Below the pieces are notes generated by a model. That model was not told where the DNA came from. It was given only the letters and a program-made list of their open reading frames with translations, and made no database searches. Positions 27,221 through 45,119 of a DNA stretch of 64,000 nt are shown here, one piece after another. Where the stretch lies: contig CAVNZM010000009.1 in assembly GCA_963693365.1 (NCBI GenBank), forward strand, positions 4,650,001 to 4,714,000. Direction: 5' to 3'. The stretch comes from Amoebidium appalachense. Taxonomy: Eukaryota; Ichthyosporea. Positions within the stretch are counted from its first letter, which is position 1. Each line of letters opens with the position of its first letter. Made by a program: the position numbers and the translations under genes.

Positions 27221-28870
27221 TAAGTGTGTGTGTATGTGTGTGTGTATGTGTGTGTGTGTGTGTGTGTATGTGTCTGTGTGTGAGGGAGAGGGGGGGGGGG
27301 GGGGGGGGGGAGAAGGGGGGAGGGAGGGGATCCGGCGGTGTTGCAATTGGTCCTGAGCCTGATGAATTATGGCTTTTCAGTTTAATAAGGGGCAATACTA
27401 CGTAAGTCTCAGGAAAAGCATGCACAAGTGTGGCAGTGCACACACTGCGTATTATCAAGCTTCTCTTATTATACTACGCAAGGGAAGCATTATCCATATT
27501 GATATTGAAACCGCTGAGCAAGCTCGAGCTGTGTGAGGTGCAACTTTGGGGAGGAAGGGGCATTTTCTAGCCTCGCTCGTCTGGCTTCTATTTATTGGCG
27601 AAGCAAGCACCAGGAGCAAAGCGGCAAACAGGTCAAATGAAATTCGGAGCAACAAAAACTACAAACTAGAACCTAAACAACTATTGGTTGTAGTTAAAAT
27701 TAATTAAAATAAATTCTTTTTATTTATTTTTTTATAAGCTCAGAAAAAGATGATTATATTGTCGTTGAATTGTCGGCGTTGACAATAAACTTCACATAAT
27801 GTAAATGATATGTGGATTCGTTGTAACATGCATCTATCGACCCTCCTCCATTGTGGAGGCGGGCAAAACAAAGCAAGTCCCCCCGGCGCCGGATCTCACT
27901 CGGAGCGAATTCGGCTCGCCGGTGAGCAAGACAGTGTGCAACCTCAGTCGCCTGAGTCAGTGAGAAGTATAGGTATATAGTACTATTGAATAGTATCTTA
28001 ACTGTACGTAGGAACATTCTTTTCTCCTTCTTTTATTACTGCTATGTACATTGGAAAAGCGGTCTTTCATCTTTCTGAACTCGAGTTGCTTTGGTGCATT
28101 AGCAAGGTGCCTCACATATGCATCTTTGGTTTTGCACACTGTTGAATATATATGCATGCACGATTCCGTCCTTGCGAAGAGAGAGAGCGTGCGTTCTAGC
28201 ACTGAGCTAACACCCAAATATTAAAGTTCAAAGCGTCACACGCACATCTTGAAGTACAACCGTTCAAAGACGCGGCAGATGTAAGTTGGTTAGGGGCACG
28301 TTCTAAGTTAGTCACAGATCTAGGAATAAATACACCAAGCTGCCCACCAACGTACAAGCAAGGAGTGTGAGCAGAACGCGCCCTGGCCGAGCAGGGTAAT
28401 TAAGAGGATACTCAAAGAAAGGTGAGCCCGCATTACGCCCCCAGGCACACATTTGAAAGAATACAAGGGTGTGCTGTTTATGACGCACTATCAACAAGCA
28501 ACGACTTGTGAACCTTGATGCCATACCTGAAACATAGGAACCAGTGTCAAGCTGCAAACCATGACACCTGAGTGTGTTCTGCTGTTGTACGGTTTCATCC
28601 ACATGCTCTTCCTCTTAAGGGTATCCCGAGTTTAGTTGTGTAGATACTTTTGGGAAACTTTGGGATAAAGATGCTGGCTTTCATTTTGTTCTGTGTTTGT
28701 TTTTCGCTGTGCATGTGCCTTTTCTCTCCTGCGTTCGAAACAAAACGTAGGAGCATTCTGTGCCCCACTCCACGCTCTCTCAAATCCAAGATAAGTTTAG
28801 CTCGGTTTGCTGTGGTTGGCATTTCAATCAGATTGGCTAGAATTCAAATTGTAAATTGGCTTGCTCTAAC
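26640..28870. other. no supportable gene; (GT)n and AT-rich sequence
   Basis: A (GT)n block with a G run lies at 27068-27330. The remainder, including AT-rich 27660-27800, has only short frames without splice context or recognisable motifs. A minus-strand frame at 27754-28017 (with APSEIRRRGDLLCFARLHNG) has some coding appearance, but I cannot support it. Confidence 0.6.
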
Positions 28871-28875
28871 TGCAG

Positions 28876-28988
28876 CCATTCCTCATGCTGCAGCAACAAA
28901 AGCGAATGATGCTCATCGCGCCTTGCACATGTACAATGGATACCCGGTTTCTCCCTATAAAGGACATGCGACAGCATGCACCTACTAA
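28876..28988 (+). CDS. candidate terminal exon, gene unknown
   Basis: After a good acceptor (GCTCTAACTGCAG) the phase-2 entry frame runs 36 codons to TAA, with motif HMYNGYPVSPYKGHATAC. Upstream exons were not identified. Directly downstream, 29178 onward is a copy of the poly(C)-tailed repeat. The call rests on one acceptor and an open frame. Confidence 0.35.
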
Positions 28989-29177
28989 CGCGTGGCCTTG
29001 GTTACTTTTCATATACTGTGAGCTGCATACTGCGACACAGGGTGTTACTTCTCCCATGTCGCTAGGTACGGGATTCTTTGGTATGCCCATGCATCATTCA
29101 TTCATTCAAACATCACGCATCGACGAGTTAAATTTCGTTGACGAGGCGACAGGGTCGAACCTCGGGCACTGTGAATG

Positions 29178-29305
29178 TTGTGGACATCCCGTGAGGATGG
29201 GCTCTGCTTATTATGCATACTCGTTATGTGTGCTCGGCCATATCTGCACTACTTTGTCCGTCGTGACTGTGTGCTCGGTACTCTGCAACACATTCTAACC
29301 CTCTC
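29178..29305 (+). repeat. poly(C)-tailed dispersed repeat, forward copy
   Basis: Begins CGTGAGGATGGGCTCTGCTT, contains TTTGTCCGTCGTGACTGTGT and ends GGTACTCTGCAACACATTCT followed by AACCCTCTCCCC and about 120 bp of C-rich tail. Confidence 0.75.
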
Positions 29306-29570
29306 CCCCCTCCCCCCTCCCCCCTCTCCCCCCCCCTCCCTCCCTCCCTCCACCCCTCACCTCCTCGACCAACTGTCCCCCCCTCTCTCCCCCCCCCTTT
29401 CAACGAAACCCCCCTCCCCCTGCCCCTCCCCCTTTTTTCACACTCTGTGTTTTCTGCTTTGCTTGTCATCTTTTTTCCTGCACTGTGTTCTTGTTGTGTA
29501 TCCATACACTGGGTTACTGTGTAACTCAACCAACCCTCTTTACCCCTCCCTCCCCTTCTCGCCCATCACC

Positions 29571-29797
<227 letters not shown>

Positions 29798-29800
29798 TAG

Positions 29801-36551
<6,751 letters not shown>

Positions 36552-36744
36552 TTCCTCTGTTGGGCATATAGCTTCCCTGTTTTTTCTTTCGCGATAGGAA
36601 TTTTAGGAATGTTTAGTTACAGTTAGTTGCAATATATTCGAAATTGCAGCGCATTTTGCGTTACTGAGCAGAGATGATTGGAAAGGGGAGTAATATGGCG
36701 ATTCATGGTGGCTTTTGTGGTTGGGTATGATTGCTTATTTTTAT

Positions 36745-36804
<60 letters not shown>

Positions 36805-37006
36805 GGGGGTTGCAAGTAGATCGGATGCATGTGCACAGGAGTCGTAGCCAACGTTAAACACCATAACTTCGTATGTGTGCTTAAACTACCATGCTTGGGC
36901 ATGGGATTAGTGAAAACCGGTCAAGTGTTTTGCATAGGTATGCCCGGAATTTAGTCCCGGCGTCGGTCGTAGACACAAGTGTTTCTCACATATTCGAGAG
37001 GTGGTG

Positions 37007-37041
<35 letters not shown>

Positions 37042-37782
37042 TACATGTTGTGGTTAGATGTGCGCATGTGTGCGCGCTGCCTGAGTCCGACAGTTAAATC
37101 AGGGCACGTTTGGCAGCTGTTATAGTGCCCCAGTTGAAGAGCTTTACACACAAGGTTGCAGCTGTAGCCTAGCGGCGGTTTCCGGTTTCTTCTTTCCGTG
37201 CAGATGGTAACTGGGTGCATAGTTTGGTATGATTGGTTTCAGAATAACTTACCGTTAATACACGTGCCCGATGGCATGTATGTGGCATTGCCGTAAATAT
37301 CGGCAACAAACATGAGCATTATGAAGTATTTGTCGGTACTTCGCGGCGTGATTCAGACAGCAATAGGGTGTCAGTTACGGTTCTTCATACGGATGCCACA
37401 GTATGTTATCCGCTTAGGGTCCATCTCCCTTTTCAAATTCCGCCAATGATTGCCATGTAAAGCAAGCCAGATAAATTTGGACATAGCTTTGTGTTCATTG
37501 ATATATAGACCGTGTAAACCTTCATTGTCATTATATATATAGTTGGTGAAACCTGTATATGCACCCCAATACTTGCAGGCTGGCCACACCACGAGAACAC
37601 GAAATTGGGGTTTGAAACTTTATATTATGGGTAAGTGACCCCAGTTTGGAGGATTGGTGGCCCATTTGCCGGAATGGGTGTTCAACAGATTCTACACGTG
37701 TTACGTGCCCCCACCATCGAGCTATCCTTCTTTTTCAGAATTCTAATTTTCGAAAAGTGAAAATACTAGAAGCGGCAACATG

Positions 37783-37816
<34 letters not shown>

Positions 37817-37937
37817 CCCGCCCGCCAGAGGGGTTCAAACTTCAACTACCATGATCAGCATATGCATATGCATGGCAAGGGCCGGTCAACGGATGCAGCA
37901 AGAAATTCTTAGCAAAAGCTGTCCCATATTATATAGT

Positions 37938-38019
<82 letters not shown>

Positions 38020-38395
38020 GGGGGGGGGGGGGGGGGGGGGATATGTAATATTCCTCGGCTTCGGCTGGCACACAAAAGGGGGGGGGGGGGGGGGGGGGGG
38101 GGGGGGAGGGGAGGGAGAGGGCAAGGGGGGAGGGGGAGTGTGTGTGTGTGTGTGTGGGGGGGGGGGGGAGGCGGGGAGGGGGGGGGGGGGGGTAGCCCAG
38201 GCTTACCAGATTTGGGTTGCCATGGACAAAAAAATAAATTCGGGTCCGATCCAGCCACGGGCTCAACCCAATGTGTTTATCGAGTCAGGCCGGGTCAGAG
38301 GGGCTAAAATTGGCGCTACTTTAGGTGGCATGTGTCGGCGAAAGGTCTTAATGAGACTGCTTTGATTACAAGAAAATTAATCGATATTGGCCGTT
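36552..38395. other. no gene; T-run/G-run composites
   Basis: Holds two T-then-G composites, T38/G26 at 36746-36809 and T29 followed by G runs at 37941-38040, plus G/C runs at 37783-37815, 38078-38106 and 38157-38192, and a short (GT)n at 37011-37038. A minus-strand frame at 37371-37592 is weakly protein-like but has no recognisable motif. Confidence 0.65.
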
Positions 38396-38396
38396 T

Positions 38397-38625
38397 TGGG
38401 GGTTTACGCTGTTTACTCGAGGCAAAGAGAGACCAGTCTCAGGTATGGGGGGGTTTTTGCTCGGAATATCCCCTCAGCGGTATATCATGATCACGTACAT
38501 AGATGTCGGGTGATGACTATATATCAGGGTTTACTTTCTCTACGAGACACCATAAAGACTAAGAGAAATCAATTAGTTGGGGTTCCCCGTTTTTTTTTTT
38601 TTTTTTTTTTTTTGGGGGGGGGGGG
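38397..38625 (+). repeat. dispersed repeat B, copy 1, with T-run/G-run tail
   Basis: About 190 bp shared with 57024-57198 in the same orientation: TTTACTCGAGGCAAAGAGAG, GACCAGTCTCAGGTATG, GATGTCGGGTGATGACTATA and TTAGTTGGGGTTCCCCG before poly(T). Copy 1 has two small insertions relative to copy 2, and its T run (38590-38613) continues into a G run (38614-38625). Confidence 0.9.
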
Positions 38626-38653
38626 CTCCCCTGGGACAGTCGGTATCAGCTGG

Positions 38654-38760
<107 letters not shown>

Positions 38761-38837
38761 CTAGAATTTTGTAGTGATGTGTTTCTCAAGCCAATCAATA
38801 CATCTAATAAACAGGTCGTAGTTACGCGTGTTTAGTA

Positions 38838-39626
38838 TAAAATCAAGGATGTTGACATGTAATTTACAGGTAGGCTATCTTTCTGGGTGTCTGTTGTGAA
38901 TGTGACGTGTGTGTGTTGCGGTATTATGTGGTCTATCAAACTACATTTGGCGATACATGACCGTTTAAACTGGTGTGTGTGTGTGTTGTTTGGGCATGCA
39001 AACGATGCCACCTTATACTTAATAAATCTCCACTGTATAGCACGTGTACAGTAAAAGCGTGGTAATTGATCAATAATACCATCAGCTAGAGAAAGACCGG
39101 TTCTACAGGAAGGTAATATGTATTTAGGTGTTATACCTTTGCGAGTGCCATATTTGGCAATATGGTTGAGGCGGTCAGTTTATATAAAACGAGACATAAG
39201 GCTTAGTTTTTCAAGGTGTCTGCTTTCATCGGGTCTAGTGTCGTGTGGTATCTTTTTCCATTTGTTATATTGCGTGATTATCTTGTGATTGTGTACATGT
39301 TTAATAAGTAAGTGGCAGTCCAAAGTCACACGCACACTTTTGCGGGGTTTATTTGTATTTGTGCCCAGGGGAGAAGGGGAGAGAGAGGGAAGGAAAGAGG
39401 GGAGAGGTGAGGAGGGGACAGGTCGGATAGAGAAGAGAGGGTGGGAGGGCAAATACTTCTTTAAGCGGCTTATGTGCTTATTGAATTTCAGCGCAAGATA
39501 GGATACTCTAGCAGCTATTGGGACCAGACCATATATCGAGAGCGTTACAGGCCCAGGTTTACAACAGTTGTTAGATAGAAAGGAGGCAACTTCTGCTTCA
39601 AGGAAATTTGCCAAGGGTTTAAGCAC
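38838..39626 (-). pseudogene. decayed ORF, possibly mobile-element derived
   Basis: On the minus strand one frame stays open from 39626 to about 38838, about 260 codons, broken by a single TAA at 39176-39178. A second frame overlaps its upstream end (39808-39545), suggesting a further shift. It is rich in Lys/Arg/His with segments such as FLSNNCCKPGPVTLSIYGL and SCRTGLSLADGIIDQLPRFY. No catalytic motif is recognised. Its place beside a long hairpin and a transposon cluster suggests a relic element gene, but that is inference. Confidence 0.35.
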
Positions 39627-39694
39627 TCTAGTTCTCTCTTTCTTGATCCAAGCGGCGAGAAGGGGTTAATCATATTCACATGCCGGGAAGACAA

Positions 39695-39774
39695 AAGTGC
39701 GAATAAATGTAAGTCTAATAGAAGGATGGAGGTGTGTGTCCATCCTTCTATTAGACTTACATTTATTCGCACTT
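39695..39774. repeat. 36-bp perfect inverted repeat, 8-nt loop
   Basis: Arms 39695-39730 and 39739-39774 are exactly complementary around the loop GGTGTGTG. Just upstream, in the minus sense, of the decayed ORF at 38838-39626. Confidence 0.97.
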
Positions 39775-39886
39775 CGATACAGACGGCGTCCGCGAATAAG
39801 AATTCCACGAATGTGTGAATTGATTGGACAATTCCATTTATTTACTTATTCTTCGGCCGTCTGATTGGGCCACAATGGTTATGTGG

Positions 39887-39991
39887 CCAATCAGCGGCCT
39901 GGTAGAGGAGGCTTATGGGTATATAAGCCGACCTTAGATCGGTCGTCTATTAGCATATTCCCCGTCGCCTCCACTCTCACCGGAGGCGACG
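39887..39991 (+). promoter_or_regulatory. CCAAT and TATA promoter with leader hairpin
   Basis: GGCCAATCAG (CCAAT at 39887-39891) and TATATAAG (39920-39927) are spaced as in a typical polymerase II promoter. A 10-bp perfect hairpin follows (39963-39972 with 39982-39991). The first ATG in a good context (TTCACCATGA) is at 40053. Confidence 0.6.
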
Positions 39992-40000
39992 TTGGTGAGG

Positions 40001-40078
40001 CTCGTTCACGCTTTGTTTACAATAGGGTAGGTCACCCTTTTAGAACTTCACCATGAACGTTATTTTCGAGCAATATTC
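40001..40078 (+). repeat. 78-bp inverted repeat, left arm
   Basis: Exactly complementary to 50287-50364. Carries the ATG at 40053 and the start of the short ORF that is interrupted at 40092. Confidence 0.95.
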
Positions 40079-40087
40079 CGCCGAAGC

Positions 40088-40092
40088 GCGCA
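40088..40092 (+). other. target-site duplication GCGCA, left
   Basis: GCGCA abuts the 5' TG of the left LTR and recurs at 49351-49355 right after the CA of the right LTR. Confidence 0.95.
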
Positions 40093-40702
40093 TGTGGTAT
40101 ATTATACCGGATATCTAGTATGGATGTACACAGGTTGAGATATACGCACACGTGTACATGTATATATACCACTGTGTTTGATCTTAGGTAGGCCAGTATG
40201 CATGTCTCCCCCCAGTCTTGTGCGCATGAGCAAGAAGTTAAACATATGTGCACGTGCAGCTTGCAGAATTATTCATGGGAAAACAGATATAATAGTCACA
40301 TGGGACCGACACGTAGTAGAGGAACCATGAGCGTTAAGTTATAGTTTTATCATGGGAAAATATGCAAGTAGCCGTGAAGGTATGACTGTGGAATGCATCG
40401 ATAGTCAAGTACTGTCACCCGATTGGCTCACTAAGTTTATTGGAACCGTGATAGCCATGGGACAGAACCGTGAACCGTATGTGATTGGCTCATAGCCAAA
40501 AAGCACATACCAATGCGCATGTCTGAGCCGCTGTGCGAGCTCCGATATAAGGGCATGTCGGGGGCTTCAGAGCTCACTCAGTGTGCTCGGCTTACTAGGT
40601 GTAAGTAGGACTAGCACGTAACTAAGCAAAGCGTGGTCTAGTCAACCCCGTTCATTTATAAACATATTGTTTGTCACAGACACACGATCATATTATACAA
40701 CA
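40093..40702 (+). repeat. 5' LTR of chromovirus
   Basis: TGTGGTATATTATACC .. TACAACA. Contains two GATTGGCTCA boxes (40423, 40482) and a TATA-like GATATAAGG (40544-40552), after which transcription would start, placing R/U5 in the last ~130 bp. AGGTGTAAGTAGGAC lacks the ACT present in the 3' LTR. Confidence 0.95.
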
Positions 40703-40718
40703 GCTGAGCTACACCCCC
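40703..40718 (+). promoter_or_regulatory. primer-binding site, complementary to tRNA-Ala 5' end
   Basis: Immediately after the LTR is GCTGAGCTACACCCCC. Its complement, GGGGGTGTAGCTCAGC, matches the first 15 nt of many eukaryotic tRNA-Ala (GGGGGTGTAGCTCAG, recalled from known tRNAs), not the 3' CCA end used by most LTR elements, whose sites begin TGG. Position and length fit a primer site fed by a tRNA fragment cut in the D loop. Confidence 0.6.
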
Positions 40719-40793
40719 TGCAGCGCTAGTTCTTGCGCTGCAAGTGTGCTCGTATCAAGCAAGTACTATGTTTTTAGTTGTTTGGGTTCTAAC

Positions 40794-42673
40794 ATGTCTA
40801 ACCACCTTGGTGACGACAATGCCGGCCCTAGTGGCCTGCATGGGGGGGAAGCTAGAAATGCCGACCTCATTTTCCTTGAAGAACTCGGCTATAATGTTCC
40901 CCCTTCCCCCCCCCGGCGCTTCACCGTGGCACCCTCCTGGAGCAGACATTCCGTTGCTCGACCGTGTCTACTTCCGTTCACACGACTTGCAACACGACAA
41001 TCAATACTGCTTCTCTTTTCGTTCAGGGGAAACCGACTACGGCCAATCATTTGACCCCGAAGACCTGCCACCTGAAGACAATCGACATTCATCAGTCGAC
41101 CTTCTCCACGGGCTGGAAGTCGAGGTCAACGCAAACGCAAGCAGAGGCACCAGACGTCCTAATACGCGCCCTCACGGAGTATGCAAATTTGCACAACAAG
41201 ACGGGCGTGAGCCTGGCAGCTTGGTGCTGGTGCGTTCTTGGGTGTCTCCTTCTGTTCATGCTGCTGGCATTGTTGGTATCGAAGTTTGCCAGCTGTACAG
41301 TGCGCACGGCACTGTACCGTTCGTCGTCGGCACTCACCATGCTCCACCAACAACTACTCGCCCTCGCGAATGTATTCACTTCCAGGCAAAACTACGCGTG
41401 CCTTTCAGGGCAGTCTTCCCACATCACTAAGTCACATGAATTTATCAATCAGTTAGTGACTCTTAGTCGTGGTGAGCTCGACCTAGTGGTTACTTATTAT
41501 GGTAACCGGGGCCCTCAAAAATTTCATCCAAGCATGCTCCCCTCATGGGTTCGTGCCGGACGGGGCCCCCGTAAGAACTCTGGCCGAGGTGGTAGGGGTG
41601 GACGTGGTGGTGGCCGGGGGGGGGCATAACAACCCCCCTCCTGCTGCCAACGAAAATGGGGATGGTAATGCAGGTGGCGGTGGCCCCCCACCTCCCCCGG
41701 ACGGTGGTGCTGACGGTGGTGCCGGTGGTGCTAATGGTGCCGGAGGTGCTTAAACGGTGCTGGTGGTGCCGGTGGTGGTGGTGGTGATGGTGGTGGCGAC
41801 GGCGGTGACGGTGGTGATGACGGTGACGGTAACGACGGCAACGGTGACGACCGGGAGGGGAAGGAAAAGATTCAACACATCCCCTCAGCAGCAATTCAGT
41901 CCCGTCCTATGCTCGAGGCAGATGCCAATATCGACGAATTCTACAAACAACTCCAACATCATTTAATTTTCTTTTGTATTATGGAGTTGGTGGGCTTGAA
42001 TCGCACGTTGATGTTTATTCGTATGTGCATGGGCCCCGGGGACCCCCGAGATGCTGCCGACAACGTCGACCTTTCCACGTGCACCGGCATCGACGATTTT
42101 TGGGCTAAGTTCCTTGAGAAGTATTTAGACAAGGAACGTAAGGAGGAGCATTTTAACGAGCTGAACAAGCTTCGTTTTATGCACACTCGGGCCTCGATAA
42201 AGACATTCCACAAGAAATTTAATTGCATCGTCTCCAACACGGGTCTCAAGAACATGCCCGAGGTTGTGCTTCATCATTACCAACGTACCCTCAACGACTA
42301 CCCGGACCTTTGTTTGGAGGCCCGGGCTGCAACCACCCTCAAGCAAGCCATGGCCCGTGTCATCCGACGGTATGAGGCTGATGTGGGTGCTCACAATTTA
42401 AAATGTAACCGTAATGTGGGTGCTGTAGATGAGATGGGTGGTGGTAGTGGGGGGCATGGTGGTGGTGGTGGTGGTCACGGGGGTGGCCACGGAGGTAGTG
42501 GGGGTAATGTTGGTGGTAAGGGTAAATCTAATGGGGGGGGCAAATGGGCTAAGGATAATAAGAAAGATAAGAGGGGGCCCAATTGTTGGGCTTGCAAGCA
42601 GCCGGGGCATCGTTTTAAAGATTGCCCCACCCGAGCTGCCAAGAAGAACAAGGGCAAGCAAAGTGATAAATAG
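40794..42673 (+). pseudogene. gag: gag region, frameshifted, with CCHC zinc knuckle
   Basis: The C-terminal part, 41909-42673, is one open frame of 254 codons. It has a retrotransposon gag-like helical region (about residues 20-165, MELVGLNRTLMF .. KQAMARVIRRYE), a Gly-rich linker and a CCHC knuckle (CWACKQPGHRFKDC, 42584-42625), ending in TAG. Upstream, coding-like segments occur in all three frames: a probable start at 40794 (MSNHLGDDNAG), a shift near the C run at 40907-40914, an RGG-rich stretch ending at a G run (41618-41626), then Pro/Gly-rich and Gly/Asp-rich stretches. The order of frames is uncertain. Gag forms the particle and packages RNA. Confidence 0.75.
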
Positions 42674-43927
42674 GTAATTGCCGGTGCTGGATGCACGGAT
42701 ACGGCATGTATTGCACATTGTGACCCAGTGGGTCACGAAAAAGTAATTAAAAATGTGCCTATACCATGTGCTTCTGCCCCGGCTTCTTCCGATATTCCCC
42801 CCTCCGAGCCCCCTTCCCCCGACCCCCGACCCCCCACCCCCCCACACCTATCCCCCCCCACAAAGAAACTTCGAACACTCGATAGAATAAGAAAAGTGTT
42901 CGATATAAGTGCCATATGCAATGCAGGAAGACGTATCTATGTTAATGTTAGTAATACGTTGAGTAATGAAAAATACTCTGCATTGTTTGACACTGGGGCA
43001 TCATTCACGGTGGTTAGTGAAGCTGTTTTTTCCCGACACATGCAGGAGTTTGCTTTGCAACCCTCGGATGTGATTGTTACTTCTGTAAGGAAAAACGATA
43101 AAGCTCTAGCTGTGAGTGGTGAAGTGATGCTCCCGTTATGCCTCGGTTCTCAAACATTCATGTGGCCTTGCTTAGTAATTAAAAATATTAAGCATGACAT
43201 GATTATTGGGAACGATTTTGCCAACAAACACATTGCCACCACTAATCATCAAGCACACTCACTAACACTGGTGTCGGGGATGGTGGTGCCGACGTCATCT
43301 TTGCACACCCCCTACACAATGTGTCCTGTTACCGTCAAGCACGACACCACCGTCAAATCTGGCTTTGGATGTGTATTACGTGCAACGGTGCAGGTGACTG
43401 CTGCTGCTGCTGCTGCTGGCACCCTCGGTATCTTCGAGCCTACTCGTGAATTTCGAGATAAGTTCCCCCCCACCATCTGTGAAATTAGTGTGGATAAATC
43501 TATTGCTGTTGTGTGCGAAAATGGTGTGGGTCCGGATTTGAACGTGTTCGGTACCATCGGTCATTTCGTTCCTACGAGCCGACATGAGTACATACACGAA
43601 CTGAGTGTTTTGCAAGCCGAACCCCACCCCAGCCGTACACAAACCGTCGTTGGTGCAATAGCGCAGTGCATCAGGTGGGCAACGGGGGGTGGAGAAGGTT
43701 GCCTACCCAATTCACCTCCGGCCGTGCCACCGGGCCGGGTGCCTACCGATAACATGTGTGGGCACGAAGGGCATGTGAGTGGGACACGAGGCGGTCCGAT
43801 ACACTCACCGATCGACCAATCAATGTGTGCCGTTGATCATGAAAAACCCCCCCCCCCCCCCGCGAAAAATTTCGGAAATTTCGGGTGGGGGTGCACACGA
43901 TGCCGGCCAGGCTCCCCACGGTTTTGA
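42674..43927 (+). CDS. pro: protease domain, start of pol
   Basis: In frame with gag but separated from it by one TAG (42671-42673); the frame is open immediately after the stop. An aspartic protease is visible: LFDTGASFTVVS (catalytic Asp about 42989) and the flap-side IIGNDF motif (about 43201-43218). The frame ends 3' of a C15 run (43847-43861), where the RT frame takes over at +1. Retroviral-type proteases cleave Gag and Pol. Confidence 0.85.
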   Translation, partial: VIAGAGCTDTACIAHCDPVGHEKVIKNVPIPCASAPASSDIPPSEPPSPDPRPPTPPHLSPPTKKLRTLDRIRKVFDISAICNAGRRIYVNVSNTLSNEKYSALFDTGASFTVVSEAVFSRHMQEFALQPSDVIVTSVRKNDKALAVSGEVMLPLCLGSQTFMWPCLVIKNIKHDMIIGNDFANKHIATTNHQAHSLTLVSGMVVPTSSLHTPYTMCPVTVKHDTTVKSGFGCVLRATVQVTAAAAAAGTLGIFEPTREFRDKFPPTICEISVDKSIAVVCENGVGPDLNVFGTIGHFVPTSRHEYIHELSVLQAEPHPSRTQTVVGAIAQCIRWATGGGEGCLPNSPPAVPPGRVPTDNMCGHEGHVSGTRGGPIHSPIDQSMCAVDHEKPPPPPAKNFGNFGWGCTRCRPGSPRF

Positions 43928-45055
43928 TTGGAATAGGGTGCCTCAGAGTATGCTTCCGGATGTCAAGAAACTATTAGAAGCACACTCTCGTTGCTTCATC
44001 ACTACGGACCCCGACGAATTTCCTCAGATTAAAGGATTCACCATGCACATAGACACGGGAGATAACCCACCGATTCGATTAAAACAGTGGAGGTTGGAAC
44101 AAGTGAAAGAGCAGGCTGCAAAGGAGATCGTGGAGGATATGTGTCGTAGAGGGCAGATGGAACAAGCACACAGTCAGTATAATTCACCCACCTTCGTAAT
44201 ACGAAAACCAAACGGAAAATACCGTCTGCTGACTGATTTTCGTGCTCTTAACAAGCAAATTCGAAAATCTGCCTGGCCCATGCCCAACTTGCAACAACAA
44301 ATAGAGAAGTTGGCTGGGTATAAGTATTTCTGTAAAGCTGATATGTCGGGTGCCTTTTACCAAATACTGCTAGACGCTGAGTCACGTGAAAAAACAGGAT
44401 TTTCTGTGGCTGGTGTGCAGTATCGTTATTGTGTGGCACCACAGGGGCTCAGTACTTCCCCGTCCCAGCTAGCATCTATCATGACACAGATTTTGGCCCC
44501 TCTGGCCGATGACGTGGTGATATATGCCGATGATTTAGCTGTGGGTGCACACACCGAAAAAGAATTAATACAGAAGCTTGACCGACTTTTCACCCGTCTC
44601 GGTGAATATGGTGTTAAGCTCGATGGGGCAAAGACATACATTGGGCTAACGGAAATACCGTTTTTGGGTTGGATTGTAGGTGTGAATGGCATTCGGCCCG
44701 ACCCGAAAAAGGTTCAGGCAGTGAAAGATTGGCCGGTACCAAACACACTACACCAACTCCGGGGTTTTCTGGGTATTACTTCCTATCTCCGCCGTCACAT
44801 TTTAAATTATGCAGAGCGAGCCCGACCCATGAATGCCGAGTGTTACGGAGAAAAACACCGACGGTTAAAATGGACGGACGAATTAGATCGCTCGTTTAAA
44901 GATTTAAAATCGGCGTTATCGGAGGAAGTGCTTGCCCTGCCCGATCTTTCCCCCACGGGGCCCGGGGTCAGTTTCTTAGTCGTTGTGATGCTAGTCGGTT
45001 CTCGGAAGGGGCTTGCCTGTATCAAAAACAAAAAGATGGCAAACAAAAAGATGGC
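43541..45055 (+). repeat. tandem duplication of pol, copy A
   Basis: Repeated at 45056-46554. I see the copies differ only in the C run (15 versus 12) and an extra 15-bp ACAAAAAGATGGCAA at the end of copy A, at the junction with copy B. Confidence 0.95.
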
Positions 45056-45119
45056 AACGTGTTCGGTACCATCGGTCATTTCGTTCCTACGAGCCGACAT
45101 GAGTACATACACGAACTGA
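43779..45119 (+). pseudogene. reverse transcriptase, copy A, truncated
   Basis: Complete RT: QYNSPTFVIRKPNGKYRLLTDF, PMPNLQQQIEKLAG, the catalytic YADD (about 44523-44534) and thumb region GFLGITSYLRRH. It runs into RNase H but loses frame near CCCACGGGGCCCGGGG (about 44952). It is cut by the duplication junction at about 45055, after which the frame reads duplicated protease sequence out of register to a stop. Confidence 0.9.

Noticed and set aside
28312-28602. 96-codon minus-strand ORF with hydrophobic end
   Set aside because: No start or splice context, atypical composition and no recognisable motif.
40544-40718. Self-priming of the chromovirus (Tf1/sushi type)
   Set aside because: The LTR RNA start region shares only short pieces (AGCTCA, GGGGG) with the complement of the primer site, whereas the tRNA-Ala match is 15 contiguous bases.
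40744-41430. 228-codon frame as the complete gag
   Set aside because: Starts inside the 5' leader in a poor context. Only its middle looks coding, and the capsid-like and CCHC parts are in another frame.
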